Part shown: positions 6,558-7,149 of the stretch, in pieces
Layout of the letters: the number at the start of each line of letters is the position of its first letter
Position numbering within the stretch: position 1 is the stretch's first letter
Origin: an uncultured Eubacteriales bacterium
Lineage (GTDB): Bacteria; Bacillota; Clostridia; Oscillospirales; CAG-272
DNA length: 7,149 nt
Reading direction: 5' to 3'
NCBI GenBank assembly: GCA_934481325.1
Contig: CAKSPL010000067.1
Location: 1 to 7,149 of the forward strand
Made by a program: the position numbers and the translations under genes
The notes under the pieces: generated by a model
Told to the model about the DNA's origin: nothing
What the model saw: the letters and a program-made list of their open reading frames with translations, nothing else
The model's database searches: none

Positions 6558-6733
6558 CGGGTTGCGCGGGCGGCGCGGGTGGTGCAGGCGGTGTGGATGG
6601 CGCGGGCAGTGCAGGTGGCACAGGCGGCGCGGGGGTGTGGGTGGCGTAGGTGGCGTAGGTGGTGCGGGTTGTGTGGGTAGCGCGGGGGTGCAGATGGTGC
6701 GGGAGGTGCGAACGGCGCGGTGGTGTGGCGGCG
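6558..6733. repeat. Degenerate 9-bp tandem repeat, about 20 units of consensus YRGGYGGYG
   Basis: Units run head to tail from 6558, for example CGGGCGGCG, CAGGCGGTG, TAGGTGGCG and CGGGAGGTG. Most are 9 bp, but those at 6630, 6683, 6718 and 6726 are 8 bp. One plus-strand frame reads as Gly-Gly-X triplets (residues GGA, GGV, GGT) at 6561-6635, and the opposite strand reads as Pro-Pro-X, but each 8-bp unit shifts the frame. There is also no start codon with a ribosome site, so I treat it as non-coding. Three more units (CAGGTGGCG, CAGGTGGCG, CAGGTGGGA) occur at 7002-7028. Confidence 0.8.
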
Positions 6734-6771
6734 CGGGCACCTGACAGCCCGGATTTGGCGCACAGCAAACT

Positions 6772-6839
6772 CCCTTGCCCGCTTTTCTTTGATTGCGTAG
6801 GCACAAAGAAAAAGCGGACAAGGGGCAACGCCCCTTGTC
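6772..6839. repeat. Two overlapping, mutually exclusive hairpins in the intergenic tract
   Basis: The first inverted repeat pairs 6772-6791 with 6804-6824 (19 pairs, one mismatch and one bulged base, 12-nt loop). The second pairs 6817-6826 with 6830-6839 (GACAAGGGGC with GCCCCTTGTC, loop AAC). They share 6817-6824, so only one can form at a time. Neither is followed by a T-run, so they are not obvious terminators. They resemble dispersed intergenic palindromes; I cannot tell from one window whether they recur in the genome. Confidence 0.65.
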
Positions 6840-6869
6840 GGGAAAACAGAAACGCCAAGGGGAGACGCG

Positions 6870-6903
6870 CAAGAGGAAACTTTTTGAGAAAAGTTTCCTC
6901 TTG
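6870..6903. repeat. Perfect 15-bp hairpin
   Basis: CAAGAGGAAACTTTT (6870-6884) and AAAAGTTTCCTCTTG (6889-6903) are exact reverse complements around the loop TGAG. No T-run follows on the plus strand and no gene ends just before it. It is probably part of an intergenic repeat element, because its right flank (6897-6920) has an inverted, diverged copy at 7126-7149. Confidence 0.75.
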
Positions 6904-6932
6904 ACTCCTTCAAAAACTTTTGCACGGCTGAT

Positions 6933-7090
6933 GCCAAACTTTGGGTGCGTAAAACCAAGGGGTGGCGAGAGCCTATTAGCCGCCGTCGAAGACGGAATCC
7001 GCAGGTGGCGCAGGTGGCGCAGGTGGGACACAACTCACGCCGGAATTTGGGCGTGTGAACCCAAGGCAACGCGTGAGCCGTGTAGCCGCA
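6933..7090. repeat. Two diverged copies of a 52-bp unit, with 9-bp repeats between them
   Basis: Positions 6933-6984 and 7039-7090 align without gaps at 36 of 52 positions. Shared blocks include TTTGGG, CCAAGG, GAGCC and TAGCCGC. Between them lie three CAGGTGGCG-type units (7002-7028) like those of the large tandem block at 6558-6733. No reading frame, start codon or ribosome site supports coding. I read 6740-7149 as an intergenic patchwork of decayed repeats. Confidence 0.55.
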
Positions 7091-7125
7091 CCGCAGGTGC
7101 CCGGGGGTAGTTATCCTTTTGTTTG

Positions 7126-7149
7126 AAAGGTTTTGAAGGGGGTCAAGGG
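7126..7149. repeat. Inverted, diverged partner of 6897-6920, cut by the window edge
   Basis: The reverse complement of 6897-6920 and the sequence 7126-7149 share AAAG, TTTTGAAGG and GTCAAG blocks, with one substitution and small indels. The partner of 6897-6920 is the right arm of the 15-bp hairpin plus its flank, so a matching hairpin may continue beyond the window. This could be an end of a small non-coding repeat element. Confidence 0.5.

Noticed and set aside
6817..6903. Intrinsic terminators at the two intergenic hairpins
   Set aside because: Neither stem is followed by a T-run on the plus strand and no convincing gene ends upstream of them.
6558..7028. CRISPR array
   Set aside because: The repeat unit is only 8-9 bp and contiguous, with no unique spacers of constant length and no cas genes.
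6501..7069. Overlapping Pro/His/Arg-rich minus-strand open frames of about 180 codons
   Set aside because: They are products of the GC-rich 9-bp repeats and hairpins, lack ribosome sites, overlap each other in different frames and run over the MACPF promoter.

Overview
The window looks like chromosome from a Gram-positive, gut-type Firmicute, most likely a Clostridia/Oscillospirales-like organism. The support is a secreted CHAP cell-wall hydrolase with an SH3b domain and an InlB-type (Listeria-Bacteroides) repeat, a Firmicute-style ribulokinase, strong AGGAGG ribosome binding sites, sigma-A-type promoters and GC-rich genes. No rRNA, tRNA, transposase or CRISPR is visible, so the taxon is an inference.

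Layout. (1) Positions 1-1175, minus strand: 3'-truncated gene for a secreted CHAP hydrolase. (2) 1176-1352: divergent promoter region with one promoter for each direction and a repeated 9-bp motif that touches both. (3) 1353-4252, plus strand: a compact three-gene run of L-ribulokinase (araB) and two uncharacterised membrane proteins. The first pair overlap by 4 bases and the second pair are 24 bases apart. (4) 4263-4307: a long GC-rich hairpin that probably terminates transcription from both sides. (5) 4312-6252, minus strand: a lipoprotein with a MACPF (perforin-like) domain followed by GLUG-type repeats. (6) 6253-6539: its upstream region, with a good promoter and a structured leader of about 235 nt. 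(7) 6540-7149: about 600 bases with no convincing gene, made of degenerate repeats and hairpins.

The most interesting part is the unit formed by (5) and (6). Read on the minus strand, the leader starts at the 5' strand of a perfect 15-bp long-range helix. It contains two internal hairpins and ends in an intrinsic terminator (10-bp stem plus U6) just before the AAGGAGG ribosome binding site. A 17-nt segment can pair with the terminator, and that segment overlaps the 3' strand of the long helix. The three pairings are therefore mutually exclusive, the architecture of a transcription-attenuating riboswitch or other attenuator. I see no conserved core of a riboswitch class I know. The gene it would control encodes a putative pore-forming surface lipoprotein, is less GC-rich than its neighbours, and stands alone between a shared terminator and a repeat-rich tract, which suggests an acquired cassette.

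The CHAP enzyme and the MACPF lipoprotein would both act outside the membrane. AraB acts in cytoplasmic pentose catabolism (L-ribulose to L-ribulose 5-phosphate), and no other arabinose gene is in view.
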